From Caballeronia sordidicola (GTDB lineage Bacteria; Pseudomonadota; Gammaproteobacteria; Burkholderiales; Burkholderiaceae): 64,000 nt of DNA. Below, one piece after another: positions 35,501-43,732 of this stretch (the stretch's first letter is position 1; the number at the start of each line of letters is the position of its first letter). Both the position numbers and the translations under genes were made by a program. Under the pieces are notes generated by a model. That model was not told the DNA's origin and searched no databases. It was given only the letters and a program-made list of their open reading frames with translations. The stretch spans positions 62,001 to 126,000 of the forward strand of contig NZ_MTHB01000027.1 in assembly GCF_002220365.1 (NCBI RefSeq), given 5' to 3'.

Positions 35501-36759
35501 GCATAGGTGACGTCATCTGAGCGATTAAAGGTCAGCGTTCCCCCGCTATTGACGGCAATATCGCCACTCACACTACCCGTGGCTTTGCCATTGCCAATCT
35601 TTAGCGCCGCGCCGCTATTAATGTTCGTGCCGCCACCGCTGCCACTGTTGTTCAGCGTGCCGGTAACGGTAAGGGTGCCGCTCTGGAGCGTGGTGGCTGC
35701 GGTGGTCGTGCCTGTGGTTGATACGTTGCCACTTAAAAGCCAACTGGTACCCGACATCGTCAAACCAGTGAATCCGGTGAGGGCGTTGCTCGCGCTGCCG
35801 GTGCCTTGCAGCACGAGGTTGTTGTTGGTACCTGAAGTGACCGCGGCGCTGCCGTTGAGCACGGAACCAGTTCCCAGTGTCAACGTGTTGTTGCTGCCGC
35901 CTATGGAAACGGCAGTACCGTCTGTGCCGGTAATGGTGCCGGTGTTAGTCAGCGCCACTCCGTTTCCACTAGTGTTTGTTATCTGCACCCCTATACTGCC
36001 TGATATGAGTCCGCTATTGGCCATTATCCCGGTGCTCGTACTACGCGCCAGTATGCCTGGCGCTCCTCCAGTCGAAGTAATCGAACCAGCGTTGCTGATC
36101 GTCAGCGGCCCGGCGTCGATAAAAATGCCGGGGCTGGCACTGGAGCTGATCGTTCCGGTGGCGCTTTGTGTTACGCCTCCGCCAGTGAGGAATCGCATTC
36201 CAGCGGCAGATCCTGAAATTGCGCCATCATTGATGACAGTGGCAAATCCGCTATCGCTATAAATGCCGTAAAAACCTGCAGAGCTGAGGCTCGCTCCGCT
36301 GTGGTTGATGATAGTCCCGCCATTGAGCAGTCTGATTCCTGCCACCCCAAGACTCGAATTAGCCGTACTCACAATAGTGCCGAAGTTTTCCACCGTGGCT
36401 GCGTTCGTTATGGCTGAATTCAGTTGAATGGCCGCTATGCCGGTGCTCTGCGTGTTTTGCGTGATCGTGCCACTGTTGGTCAATTGCCAGTTCTTGCTGT
36501 TATCGCCAGCAATGGCGTTGCCCGTGTTAACCGTGATAGTAGTCGCGGATGGCACCACAAAAGTATTGGTAGTCGGGTCCAGCGTTTGCAAGACAACTGG
36601 GCTGGTTGAACTGTTGATGGTGGTGGCGGAGATATTTTCCGATGCAGTTGAACCTAGTAGAAACGGAACCCCCATTAGTAGTGTTTTGACCGCTGCGTTT
36701 ATCAATGGATATCGTAGCCGAATGACTCGTACTTTTCTTGGAGAGTTCGATTTATGCAT
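32575..36759 (-). CDS. Autotransporter (type V secretion) with beta-strand repeats
   Basis: 1394 aa. N-terminal long signal region (RVIRLRYPLINAAVKTLLMGVPFLLG) and a passenger rich in Gly, Thr, Ser and Asn that would fold as a beta-helix. Repeats of the autotransporter-associated beta-strand type (GTGSLTQAGTGTL, NTYTGATTISAGTLQ, GGTTGS) recur at about residues 425-485, 490, 705-755, 765-825 and 833-870. A Pro-rich linker PTPPTPPDPPTPPNPP (about 1056-1075) separates it from the C-terminal barrel, which ends VRAGVKYAW. It is a surface or secreted adhesin-like protein. Its position inside the oxalate region and its softer GC content hint at insertion. ATG 36759 follows GAGGT. Confidence 0.9.
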   Translation of the reverse strand: MHKSNSPRKVRVIRLRYPLINAAVKTLLMGVPFLLGSTASENISATTINSSTSPVVLQTLDPTTNTFVVPSATTITVNTGNAIAGDNSKNWQLTNSGTITQNTQSTGIAAIQLNSAITNAATVENFGTIVSTANSSLGVAGIRLLNGGTIINHSGASLSSAGFYGIYSDSGFATVINDGAISGSAAGMRFLTGGGVTQSATGTISSSASPGIFIDAGPLTISNAGSITSTGGAPGILARSTSTGIMANSGLISGSIGVQITNTSGNGVALTNTGTITGTDGTAVSIGGSNNTLTLGTGSVLNGSAAVTSGTNNNLVLQGTGSASNALTGFTGLTMSGTSWLLSGNVSTTGTTTAATTLQSGTLTVTGTLNNSGSGGGTNINSGAALKIGNGKATGSVSGDIAVNSGGTLTFNRSDDVTYANVISGNGSLTQAGTGTLALTGSNTYAGGTTISAGSLQIGNGGTTGSITGDVTNNGALVFNRSNVLTVGGAVSGTGSLTQTGTGTTTLTGAGSSVASANVTAGTLNLAQPGALTITGNYTTGSGATTQIAADSTLAVGGAFTQAAGSTLNVEIGSTQPVIAATSANLAGTLNITGFTAPTPPTSASALTATEFNVIHTTGRITNDFTSVTVGGSSSPVDYLTLTEGKSANGLDYNVGLGLTWFAGATQGNGVFTLANSTDAFNVDVALSDQPASSVPWNGTTLTKNGEGTLTLSAASTYTGGTTINAGTLQIGSGGTTGSVIGNITDNAALAFNRSDTATYDGVVSGTGSLTQAGTGTLILTGDNTYTGATTISAGTLQLGNGGTTGSVASNITDNAALVFNHSDSVFFANIISGTGSVTQDGTGKLVFNSVQTYSGNTNINSGTLAIGDAAHTNANLAGGGLVTVGAAGALGGYGSVAGSVVNNGLIGVGNALPVFANGPDASFTIAGNLNNSGTLTMANGTAGDRMIVGGTYTSNGGRLLVNTVLNEGGSASSSDLLVAGATALGTKGATQLVVNNLGGAGAPSVDNGIMVVQVQDPTHSAADAFVLSGRAVAGPYEYQLLQGGAQNADGNWYLRSELEPTPPTPPDPPTPPNPPQPLFRPEVAAYLANQRVAAEMFVHSLDDRASGTSQSAANADGSSRPGSVWLRMEGRNEGSNSSDGTFHVNTDSFLMQGGVEVAQKKLTPGADLLHLGLMATYETAQSNAEAAGNPATARGNVAGYSIGAYGTWYQNDASRLGAYADTWVQYGWFNNSVVGEDLPTVNYNARGWAISGESGYAFALINDWVFEPQGQLIYADYREDSLAELNGTHVNGADSSGVITRLGLRLQRTFQRSANKTMQFYATVNWWHTSTDSSISFNQIPVGSLYPENRYEVKLGLNGDLGKNWSAWSNVSGVWGAQSYHAYVVRAGVKYAW
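34150..35490. repeat. DNA-level repeats within the autotransporter passenger
   Basis: At least four copies of a 150-180 bp module, near 35310-35480, 34490-34650, 34285-34465 and 34150-34260, that differ at scattered bases. They encode the beta-strand repeats and could drive recombination that changes passenger length. Confidence 0.6.
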
Positions 36760-37532
36760 GTTTGATTACCTCGTATAAAACACACTATGTCTTAACGGAT
36801 CAACAGCGTTTGATACTAAGCGGTGTATTCATGTTCGGCGTAGCAGCCAGAGAAATAACGGGTGTTTTTCTATCGATTTGTTAAACGATTACATTTTTTC
36901 GGCATGCGATATAAAACCCACCTGATAACGCCAAAAATAAGGTTTCAATTCATACTCTAGCATTCAAGTTTGATATATCTCACAATAATTTTTAAACGTA
37001 TTGATTGATGAGAGAGGTGAAATAATGACCATTGCCATTCGTTTTCATAAAACTATTCTCAGCGGAGGCCTCGAATGAAGATGGCCATTATTGCTAGAAC
37101 AAGTGGTTTTCGTTGTCACCGAGTAAGTGCGGGTGGTGCCCCAAAAGCACGGTGCTCGCCAGAGCCGCGGAGGTGTGAAACCCTCCTTTTCCGAACACGG
37201 ATACCCACATGCTTTGCCATCGATGACTGAGACAGCCTAAGGGATATCCCGCGCTAAGCCCGAATAGCCTCGCACCAAATGAACGGCATCTTTTCGCTCA
37301 TGCCGCTTGATAATCCTGGCGACCCCGTGGCGTTGAGCCAGACATTCGTTTTGTAATAGTTCTGACTCTTTATCTGCGCACCACCGTCGCTTGAATGTTT
37401 AGTCACGCTACGCCCGACCCCTCCCGTTGTGAGATCCCCGCGCACTGCAGCAAAAAATCACCCAATCTGTCATAGCACAAGCATCTTCAGCCTGCTGCGT
37501 CGCACAATTCCCTGCGTGCCGCGCGAAAACCC
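36760..37532. other. Long intergenic region, autotransporter to frc copy 2
   Basis: About 770 bp. The first 270 bp next to the autotransporter are AT-rich, with a TTGATATATCTCACA box near 36968 that resembles the oxalate elements. A 51-codon frame (37075-37230) has a GGAGG upstream but no recognisable product. The last 90 bp align with the upstream region of oxc. No transposase remnant was seen. Confidence 0.4.
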
Positions 37533-37568
37533 TTGACTAATACTGTGTATGGAATATTGTATATCACA
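37533..37568 (+). promoter_or_regulatory. Oxalate-regulon promoter/operator element (frc copy 2)
   Basis: Identical to the oxc element at 35 of 36 positions, including TTGACT and TTGTATATCACA. It lies 193 bp before the second frc start, leaving a long 5' leader. The match and the flanking homology indicate a duplicated or exchanged control region. Confidence 0.7.
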
Positions 37569-37761
37569 GTGACGACACTTTATTTCCGGCACCATGAGGG
37601 CGCTCCCCATCTACAGAAGCGGAAAAAACAGCCCATCATGGTCGGAGCAATACGAAACAAAACGAATCCGCAACACTAAAACCCGGCACGGCCCACAGGG
37701 CACTACCGAAGAGCATCACAAGTACCACGATATAAAACCTACTAAAGGTTAGGAGACAGGC

Positions 37762-39009
37762 ATGAGCAAAGCCCTAGACGGGGTGCGTATCCTCGATTTC
37801 ACGCACGTTCAATCGGGCCCGACCTGCACGCAATTGCTTGCATGGTTCGGCGCCGATGTCATCAAGGTCGAGCGCGCCGGCGCCGGCGACATCACGCGCG
37901 AGCAACTGCGCGATATCCCCGACGCCGACAGCCTCTACTTCACCATGCTCAACCACAACAAACGTTCGATCACCATCGATACGAAAAACCCCGACGGCAA
38001 AAAGGTCCTCGAGTCGCTCGTGAAGAGTTGCGACGTGCTGGTCGAGAATTTCGCCCCCGGCGCACTCGACCGCATGGGCTTCACATGGGAACGCATCCAG
38101 GAACTGAACCCGAGGATGATCGTGGCATCGGTGAAAGGCTTCGGCCCCGGCCCCTACGAAGACTGCAAGGTCTACGAGAACGTCGCACAGTGCGCAGGCG
38201 GTGCGGCTTCGACCACAGGTTTCGACGACGGGCCGCCGGTCGTCAGCGGCGCCCAAATCGGCGACTCAGGCACGGGCCTGCATCTCGCGCTCGGCATTGT
38301 CACCGCGCTCTACCAACGCAACGCCACCGGCCGCGGCCAGAAGGTGCTCGCCGCCATGCAGGACGGCGTGCTCAACCTCTGCCGCGTGAAACTGCGCGAT
38401 CAGCAACGGCTTGAACGCACCGGCACGATGAAGGAATACCCGCAGTATCCAAACGGCACGTTCGGCGAGGCCGTGCCGCGTGCCGGCAACGCGTCCGGCG
38501 GCGGCCAGCCCGGCTGGATCCTGAAATGCAAGGGCTGGGAAACCGATCCGAACGCGTACATCTACTTCATCACGCAAGCGCCGGTCTGGGGCGAGATCTG
38601 CAAGGTGATCGGCAAGGAAGAATGGATCGACCATCCCGACTTCCGCACACCGGCCGCACGGCTTCCGCACCTCAAGGGCATCTTCGCCGAGATCGAACAG
38701 TGGACGATGACCAAGACCAAGTTCGAAGCCATGGAGATCCTGAACCAGCACGACATTCCATGCGGCCCGATCCTCTCGATGAAGGAAATTGCCGAAGACC
38801 CGTCGCTGCGCAAGACCGGCACGATCGTTGAAGTGGACCATCCGGTGCGCGGCAAATACCTCACCGTAGGCAACCCGATCAAGCTCTCCGATAGCCCGAC
38901 CGACGTCGTGCGCTCACCTCTGCTCGGCGAGCATACCGACGAAGTGATGGCGGAACTCGGATACTCGCCCGATCAGATCGCGACGTTGCGAAGCCTCGGG
39001 GCGATCTAG
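37762..39009 (+). CDS. frc: Formyl-CoA:oxalate CoA-transferase (copy 2)
   Basis: 415 aa, strongly similar along its whole length to copy 1. Catalytic Asp168 ([10 protein letters not shown]); the serine-glycine loop reads SGGGQ at 245-249, so the first glycine of the usual GGGGQ is Ser. Residue 48 is Gln as in copy 1. AGGAG precedes the ATG. It heads an operon with a FAH-family enzyme and a membrane protein. A second copy with a changed loop could take a different acceptor or donor, or serve as a high-dose backup. Confidence 0.94.
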   Translation: MSKALDGVRILDFTHVQSGPTCTQLLAWFGADVIKVERAGAGDITREQLRDIPDADSLYFTMLNHNKRSITIDTKNPDGKKVLESLVKSCDVLVENFAPGALDRMGFTWERIQELNPRMIVASVKGFGPGPYEDCKVYENVAQCAGGAASTTGFDDGPPVVSGAQIGDSGTGLHLALGIVTALYQRNATGRGQKVLAAMQDGVLNLCRVKLRDQQRLERTGTMKEYPQYPNGTFGEAVPRAGNASGGGQPGWILKCKGWETDPNAYIYFITQAPVWGEICKVIGKEEWIDHPDFRTPAARLPHLKGIFAEIEQWTMTKTKFEAMEILNQHDIPCGPILSMKEIAEDPSLRKTGTIVEVDHPVRGKYLTVGNPIKLSDSPTDVVRSPLLGEHTDEVMAELGYSPDQIATLRSLGAI

Positions 39010-39106
39010 GGTCGTCTCGTACGTAGGGACCGGCGGGCAGGTATCGCTGCGGGTTCCGGCTGCCGTTTTGCAGAGACGGCAACACCACTTCTTCAGGGCT
39101 TTCAAC

Positions 39107-39889
39107 GTGGCTAACTGGATACGTTTTTCCTGCGCCGATGGCGCGGTGGGCTTCGGTACGCTGTCCGAATATGGCAGGCGCGTGATGCGGTACGAGGGTT
39201 CTCCTTTCGACATCGACGGCACGCAGCCGACGGGCGAGGAGATGGGCATAGAAGAGGTCACGCTGCTGGCACCCTGCCAGCCGGGCAAGATCGTTGCGCT
39301 CTGGAACAACTTCTACGCGCTATCGAAGAAGCTCGATAAAGCGCCGCCCAAACATCCCCTGTTCCTGATCAAGCCCGCACGGTCGGTGATCGGCACGCAC
39401 GAGGCGATACGGCGGCCCGTCAGCTACGACGGCAAGATTGCCTACGAAGGCGAGCTAGGCATCGTGATCGGCCGGCGTTGCTCGTCGGTATCGGTGGAAG
39501 AAGCGGAGGCCGCGATCTTCGGCTACACGTGCGTCAACGACGTCACGGCGGGCGAACTCCTTCAGGAAGATCCGAACTTTCCGCAATGGTGCCGCGCGAA
39601 GGGTTTCGATACCTTCGGGTGCCTTGGACCCACGATCGCAACCGGATTCGACTGGCGTGCGGCGCACGTGATCACCACGCTTGACGGTGTCGAGCGGCAA
39701 AACTATCCGATCGACGACATGATCTTCACGCCCGCCGAACAGGTCAGCCTGATCTCGCACGACATGACGCTTGAACCCGGCGATGTCATCGCCTGCGGCA
39801 CGTCGCTCGGCATCGGCTCGATCAAGGACGGCGCCGAGGTGTGTGTCTCGATCAAGGGTATCGGGACCCTGGTCAATCGCTTGCTCTGA
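39107..39889 (+). CDS. Fumarylacetoacetate hydrolase-family protein
   Basis: 260 aa from GTG 39107, chosen because the family N-terminus begins just there and AGGG lies upstream; the longer frame from 39068 has no such signal. The FAH C-terminal-domain metal motif is visible: YEGELGIVIGRRC, then TCVNDVTAGELL and a later CLGPTIATG. Family members hydrolyse or decarboxylate acylpyruvates and related 2-oxo acids (for example oxaloacetate decarboxylases). In an frc operon a small dicarboxylate or acyl-oxo acid is plausible. Substrate unproven. Confidence 0.85.
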   Translation: MANWIRFSCADGAVGFGTLSEYGRRVMRYEGSPFDIDGTQPTGEEMGIEEVTLLAPCQPGKIVALWNNFYALSKKLDKAPPKHPLFLIKPARSVIGTHEAIRRPVSYDGKIAYEGELGIVIGRRCSSVSVEEAEAAIFGYTCVNDVTAGELLQEDPNFPQWCRAKGFDTFGCLGPTIATGFDWRAAHVITTLDGVERQNYPIDDMIFTPAEQVSLISHDMTLEPGDVIACGTSLGIGSIKDGAEVCVSIKGIGTLVNRLL

Positions 39890-39902
39890 TGCGGAGACAT
39901 CA

Positions 39903-40622
39903 ATGCTCGACGGTGCGTTGTGTGCGTTTGCAGTGATGGCGTCGATGCAGAGCCTGAAGGCGCCGGGCGCAGTCTCGCCCACGCGGCGGCAGGCGTTGCG
40001 CGATGCAACCGGCGTGGGGGCGGCGGTGATCGTTGCTTACGGCATGGCGACGGGCTTCGACTCGACGCTTGTCGCGTTGGCCATCGCGGCGTTCGCGATG
40101 CTGACGCCGCGGTTAGGCCGGACCACGCCCGCATCGATGCAAAGTGCGCTGGCGCTCGCCGCGCTTGCTTCGGCATCGGCAGATCGTGTGCTCGGTTTCG
40201 ACCCGGGCGCTTCGCTCGAGCTGACGGCGCTCGGCGGCATCGTGGCGATTGCGTTGGCGTTCGTACTGAGCCGCGTGCGCTTCGGGGTATCGAATGCACG
40301 ACTGACTAGCGCGATGCACTTCGCCTGCGCCGCGTTGTGCACGGTCATCGCCTACACCGCTGGGTTCGAAGGCGGCGCGGTGGCGGTGGTGATCATCGGC
40401 GCGATGGTCGCGTTGATCGGCGCTTACCTGGCAATGGCGATGGCCGATCGCGCGTATCCGGTCTTTATCGCTGCATTGAATGGCTACGCCGCGTGTTCGG
40501 TTGTCGCGGCCGGCGTCGGGCTGGCAAATGGCGCGCTGGTGGTGACCGGTGTGGCGCTCGTGCTCGGATGCGTGGCGACTTGCACGAATGTCAGGCCGTC
40601 GGGTGCGGCGAGCGAGAAGTAG
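39903..40622 (+). CDS. Membrane protein resembling the transhydrogenase PntB membrane domain
   Basis: 239 aa, about 7-8 hydrophobic helices, start 39903 after GGAGA and 13 bp after the FAH stop. The stretch ALNGYAACSVVAAGVGLANG near 191-210 and the N-terminal QSLKAPGAVSPTRRQA align by eye with E. coli PntB (MLNSYSGWAAAAAGFMLSN and FSLAGLSKHETSRQG). There is no NADP-binding domain, and PntB His91 falls on a hydrophobic residue (about 83). It may be a degenerate or repurposed membrane domain. An unrelated small transporter is the alternative. Confidence 0.65.
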   Translation: MLDGALCAFAVMASMQSLKAPGAVSPTRRQALRDATGVGAAVIVAYGMATGFDSTLVALAIAAFAMLTPRLGRTTPASMQSALALAALASASADRVLGFDPGASLELTALGGIVAIALAFVLSRVRFGVSNARLTSAMHFACAALCTVIAYTAGFEGGAVAVVIIGAMVALIGAYLAMAMADRAYPVFIAALNGYAACSVVAAGVGLANGALVVTGVALVLGCVATCTNVRPSGAASEK

Positions 40623-40648
40623 GGCTTCGGGTCTGGCCACCGGTAACG

Positions 40649-40674
40649 AGATAGCGTGCTTCGGCACGCTATCT
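40649..40674 (+). terminator. Terminator of the frc-FAH-membrane protein operon
   Basis: A perfect 11-bp stem (40649-40659 with 40664-40674) capped by a stable TTCG tetraloop and followed by GCGTTTTGC. It ends the operon 26 bp after the last stop. Confidence 0.85.
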
Positions 40675-40878
40675 GCGTTTTGCAGCTGTGTTTTTGTTAA
40701 GCCAAAGGGCGGACCTGGCATCAAGGCATCAAGCAGGGGAGCAGGGAGCAGGGAGCGAAGGGCGCGGAAGCCAAGGCGCGTTACCATAGCGACACGCCGC
40801 CAGATACCGTGGCCGCTTCCGGTGACGTTTATGTCCCCGTTCCTGTTTAGCCCGTCAGCCCACCAGCCGCCTTAGCCG

Positions 40879-42123
40879 ATGATCGACGACACACGCAGCA
40901 CCGAGGCACAGGCAGCACCTGTTCATGCATCACGCTCTCGCCGGCACACGCTCGTTCTGGCCGCGGGTTTGTCATTCGGCAGCGCTATCGCGCTGGGCCT
41001 CACGCGCTTCTCCTACGCACTCCTGCTGCCCGCCATGAAGGCCGATCTCGGCTGGAGCTTTGCGCAAGCCGGCGCGATGAACACCGCCAATGCACTTGGT
41101 TATCTGCTTGGTGCGCTCGCTTTTCCGTTTGTATCGCGTCGATGGCCTGTGGGTCTCTGTTTCATCGCGGGATGTGTCTTGACGGCAGCGTTGATGAGCA
41201 TCGGCGGCCTGGTTTCCAATACCCATGCGTTGCTCGCGCAACGAGTCGTCACCGGTATCAGCAGTGCGTTGATTTTCGTCGGCGGCGGGGTGTTGGCCGC
41301 GCGTCTCGCATCGGCCCATCCACGCGATGCAGGCCTGGTGCTCGGGCTCTTTTACGGCGGCGCGGGGAGCGGGATAGTCGTCGCGGCGCTACTCGTGCCC
41401 GTGACCACGATCAGCGGACCGCATGGCTGGCAATGGGCCTGGTTCGCGTTGGCTGCGGCCTGCGCGTTGGCGTCCATAGCAGCGATTGCCGCCGCTCGCA
41501 GGATCGAGCACAGCGAACCATCGCCGGTGTTTGCTGCCGCACGCGCTGCTTCGCCAGTGCGTCCAAGCCCTTTGCCCTGGCGACGCTTCGGTTTCATGCT
41601 GGCCGGTTACGCGCTTTTCGGCGTGGGCTATATCGGCTACATGACCTTTCTCATCGCGCTGCTACGCGCAGCCGGCATGAGCGCGGCCGTGGTGACCGCG
41701 TTCTACGTACTGCTCGGTCTGGCGACAATTGTCTCGGCCCGGCTCTGGTCGGGACTGCTCAACCGCATGAGCGGCGGGAAGGCATTGGCGGTGTTCAACG
41801 CGGTTCTCGCGTTCGCTACCGTGATGCCCACGCTGTTCACGCAACCAGTGGTGGCATTCGTATCGGGCGCGTTATTCGGTGCGACGTTTTTGTCGGCGGT
41901 AGCGTCGACTACAGCGTTCGTCCGGCACAATCTTCCGGCCGTGCAATGGACCCGCGGGATCGGTGCATTTACGATCGTGTTCGCTGTGGGGCAGATTGTC
42001 GGGCCGATCGTAATTGGCTGGATCTCGGATGGTGCCGGTCTCGCTCGTGGACTCGTGTATTCGTCGATCCTGCTTGCCGCAGGCGCTATCCTCGCGATGT
42101 TGCAGAAGCCGTTGCGCGTTTGA
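40879..42123 (+). CDS. YbfB/YjiJ-family MFS transporter
   Basis: 414 aa, 12 predicted helices. The N-terminal GLSFGSAIALGLTRFSYALLLPAMKADLGWS is characteristic of the YbfB/YjiJ subgroup of the major facilitator superfamily. Substrates of this subgroup are unknown. It stands alone after the frc operon terminator and converges on a DUF4148 gene 178 bp away. Confidence 0.88.
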   Translation: MIDDTRSTEAQAAPVHASRSRRHTLVLAAGLSFGSAIALGLTRFSYALLLPAMKADLGWSFAQAGAMNTANALGYLLGALAFPFVSRRWPVGLCFIAGCVLTAALMSIGGLVSNTHALLAQRVVTGISSALIFVGGGVLAARLASAHPRDAGLVLGLFYGGAGSGIVVAALLVPVTTISGPHGWQWAWFALAAACALASIAAIAAARRIEHSEPSPVFAAARAASPVRPSPLPWRRFGFMLAGYALFGVGYIGYMTFLIALLRAAGMSAAVVTAFYVLLGLATIVSARLWSGLLNRMSGGKALAVFNAVLAFATVMPTLFTQPVVAFVSGALFGATFLSAVASTTAFVRHNLPAVQWTRGIGAFTIVFAVGQIVGPIVIGWISDGAGLARGLVYSSILLAAGAILAMLQKPLRV

Positions 42124-42301
42124 GGGCGCCGCAACGGCTATCTGTTGATGCGAGGATCAGACTTGGATAATACTGAGGATGGCTTAGTAGTCTGCCACAC
42201 ATAAAAAAATTGCTCACGGCTTTTAAGCAATGAACGATTTTTGAGTTCCTACCTTCCTACGCTAAGCGGTCAATCCGCGGCGCAGTTGATCAAATCTTAT
42301 C

Positions 42302-42640
42302 TTAGTGACCAAAGTAAATCGAATGCTGGTCGTTGCCCGAAACCGGGGCGACGGTAACCCGCAAGCCTGAAGCAGATGTACCACTGGTCGACGGGCCGTA
42401 CGATTGTGACGCTACCCCGTTCGATGCATCAACGCGTTGCTGCGCTTGCTGCAGTGCTTGAGGATAGTAATTGTCGTTGGTCGCCGGGCTGTAGCCGGCC
42501 TTTTCCAGCTGGGTCAACTGGGCGCGGACTTCCGCACGCGTCACAGGCGCGTTGTTGTCCTGAGCAAATGCAAATGTAGGAGCGGCGAGCGCAGAGGCAA
42601 TAAGCAGGGCCGGGAGAAGTGACTTGGCTAACTTGATCAT
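42302..42640 (-). CDS. DUF4148 small secreted protein
   Basis: 112 aa from ATG 42640 after GGAGG. Signal peptide ending near FAFAQ, then the DUF4148 core PVTRAEVRAQLTQLEKAGYSPATNDNYYP. This family is nearly confined to Burkholderia-group bacteria, exported, and of unknown function. A second member is at 45655. The C-terminal half here is Ser/Gly-rich. Confidence 0.85.
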   Translation of the reverse strand: MIKLAKSLLPALLIASALAAPTFAFAQDNNAPVTRAEVRAQLTQLEKAGYSPATNDNYYPQALQQAQQRVDASNGVASQSYGPSTSGTSASGLRVTVAPVSGNDQHSIYFGH

Positions 42641-42923
42641 GATGAAACCTCCATAGATTGTTTTCGGTTTCGGAAGTCGTTGAGACTGAGTTCTATGTCT
42701 GCATGCGCTTCTGATGAATACAAATCTAGGTCGCCTATTGCCTCTTTGACACGATAGTTTCGGCGAAAGATATTTGCCGTTTCGAGAACAATAAGCGTGT
42801 TTCGCCAAGCTGGTGCATACGAGGTGCCCCGTTTCGGTAACAAATCGCCGAATTAAGCGGTTGCCAACAAATCAGCAATAAATGCCCGACATAGTCCATT
42901 TCCCGTGCCCCGGCCGGTCCAAG

Positions 42924-43703
42924 TCAGGGCATCTCTTTCACGTAACACGGGTACTGCGCTTTCTGCGCTCGGGCTGCATCAAGATCGATCGTGACAATGC
43001 GCACCGGCGTTTCTTCACTGGTTTCCTCGAGCAGAACACCTTGAGGCGACACCCCGAATCCGGCGCCTCCAAACTGTTGGCCAAGCGCGCCCGGACCATG
43101 CCGGTTCGAACTGACGAACCACGCACCCGACACGATGGCTGCCATCGTGCCCGCCGTTTTCCATCGCGCCAGCGACGTTCCGGTTGCACGTGGCGTCACG
43201 ACGAGGTCGGCGCCGTCTCGACCATACGCTCGTGCGCGGTCGTTGAAGAACAACTCGGTGCAAAGCAACACGCCCACCTTGACCTGTCCGACTTGCATGC
43301 AGTCGAATCCGCCCGCGCCGCGCACGTACCATGCTTCCTCGAAGAAACCCGGCTCCTGCGGGAAGTACTTCTTGTGATGGATCATGCGATACGCGTTCGA
43401 TTCCAGCACGAACGCCTCGTTGGCGAGGCGACCGTTGAAGGCAACCGGACGCGATGAAATCACCGCCGCAGCGCCAAGGTTGCTCAACGCATCCAGGGCG
43501 CGCTCATGCAGCGCGATGCTACGTTGCGCGGCTTGCGCATCGAAGCTTGCATGCTCCGCGAGCCACGGGCCGAACGGCATTTCGTTGGTGACGAGAATAT
43601 CGGGGCGGGCAGTTTCCACGGAGCGGCGAATGGCATCCCATGCCGGCCCTTCCGGTTGCAATCCTTCGGGCCACTGTAAATACGCAATGCGGGCAGTTGT
43701 CAT
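42924..43703 (-). CDS. Nitrilase-superfamily carbon-nitrogen hydrolase
   Basis: 259 aa from ATG 43703. Catalytic triad visible as Glu41 (TNEMPFGPW), Lys111/112 (HHKKYFP) and Cys148 (VLLCTELFF). Such enzymes hydrolyse amides, carbamoyl compounds or nitriles. The open frame extends upstream to 43901 but the extra 66 residues overlap the LysR gene and look like noise. It lies 29 bp after the LysR stop on the same strand, so the two are cotranscribed. Substrate unknown. Confidence 0.87.
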   Translation of the reverse strand: MTTARIAYLQWPEGLQPEGPAWDAIRRSVETARPDILVTNEMPFGPWLAEHASFDAQAAQRSIALHERALDALSNLGAAAVISSRPVAFNGRLANEAFVLESNAYRMIHHKKYFPQEPGFFEEAWYVRGAGGFDCMQVGQVKVGVLLCTELFFNDRARAYGRDGADLVVTPRATGTSLARWKTAGTMAAIVSGAWFVSSNRHGPGALGQQFGGAGFGVSPQGVLLEETSEETPVRIVTIDLDAARAQKAQYPCYVKEMP

Positions 43704-43732
43704 GACGGAGCAGTCGATATCAACAAGCGGGG

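Noticed and set aside
34912..36262. Several long plus-strand frames opposite the autotransporter
   Set aside because: They arise from the repetitive Gly/Thr/Ser codons of the passenger; Val/Pro-rich products without signals.
37254..37445. 63-codon minus-strand frame near frc copy 2
   Set aside because: No ribosome site, no hydrophobic or motif pattern, and it lies in the duplicated promoter area.
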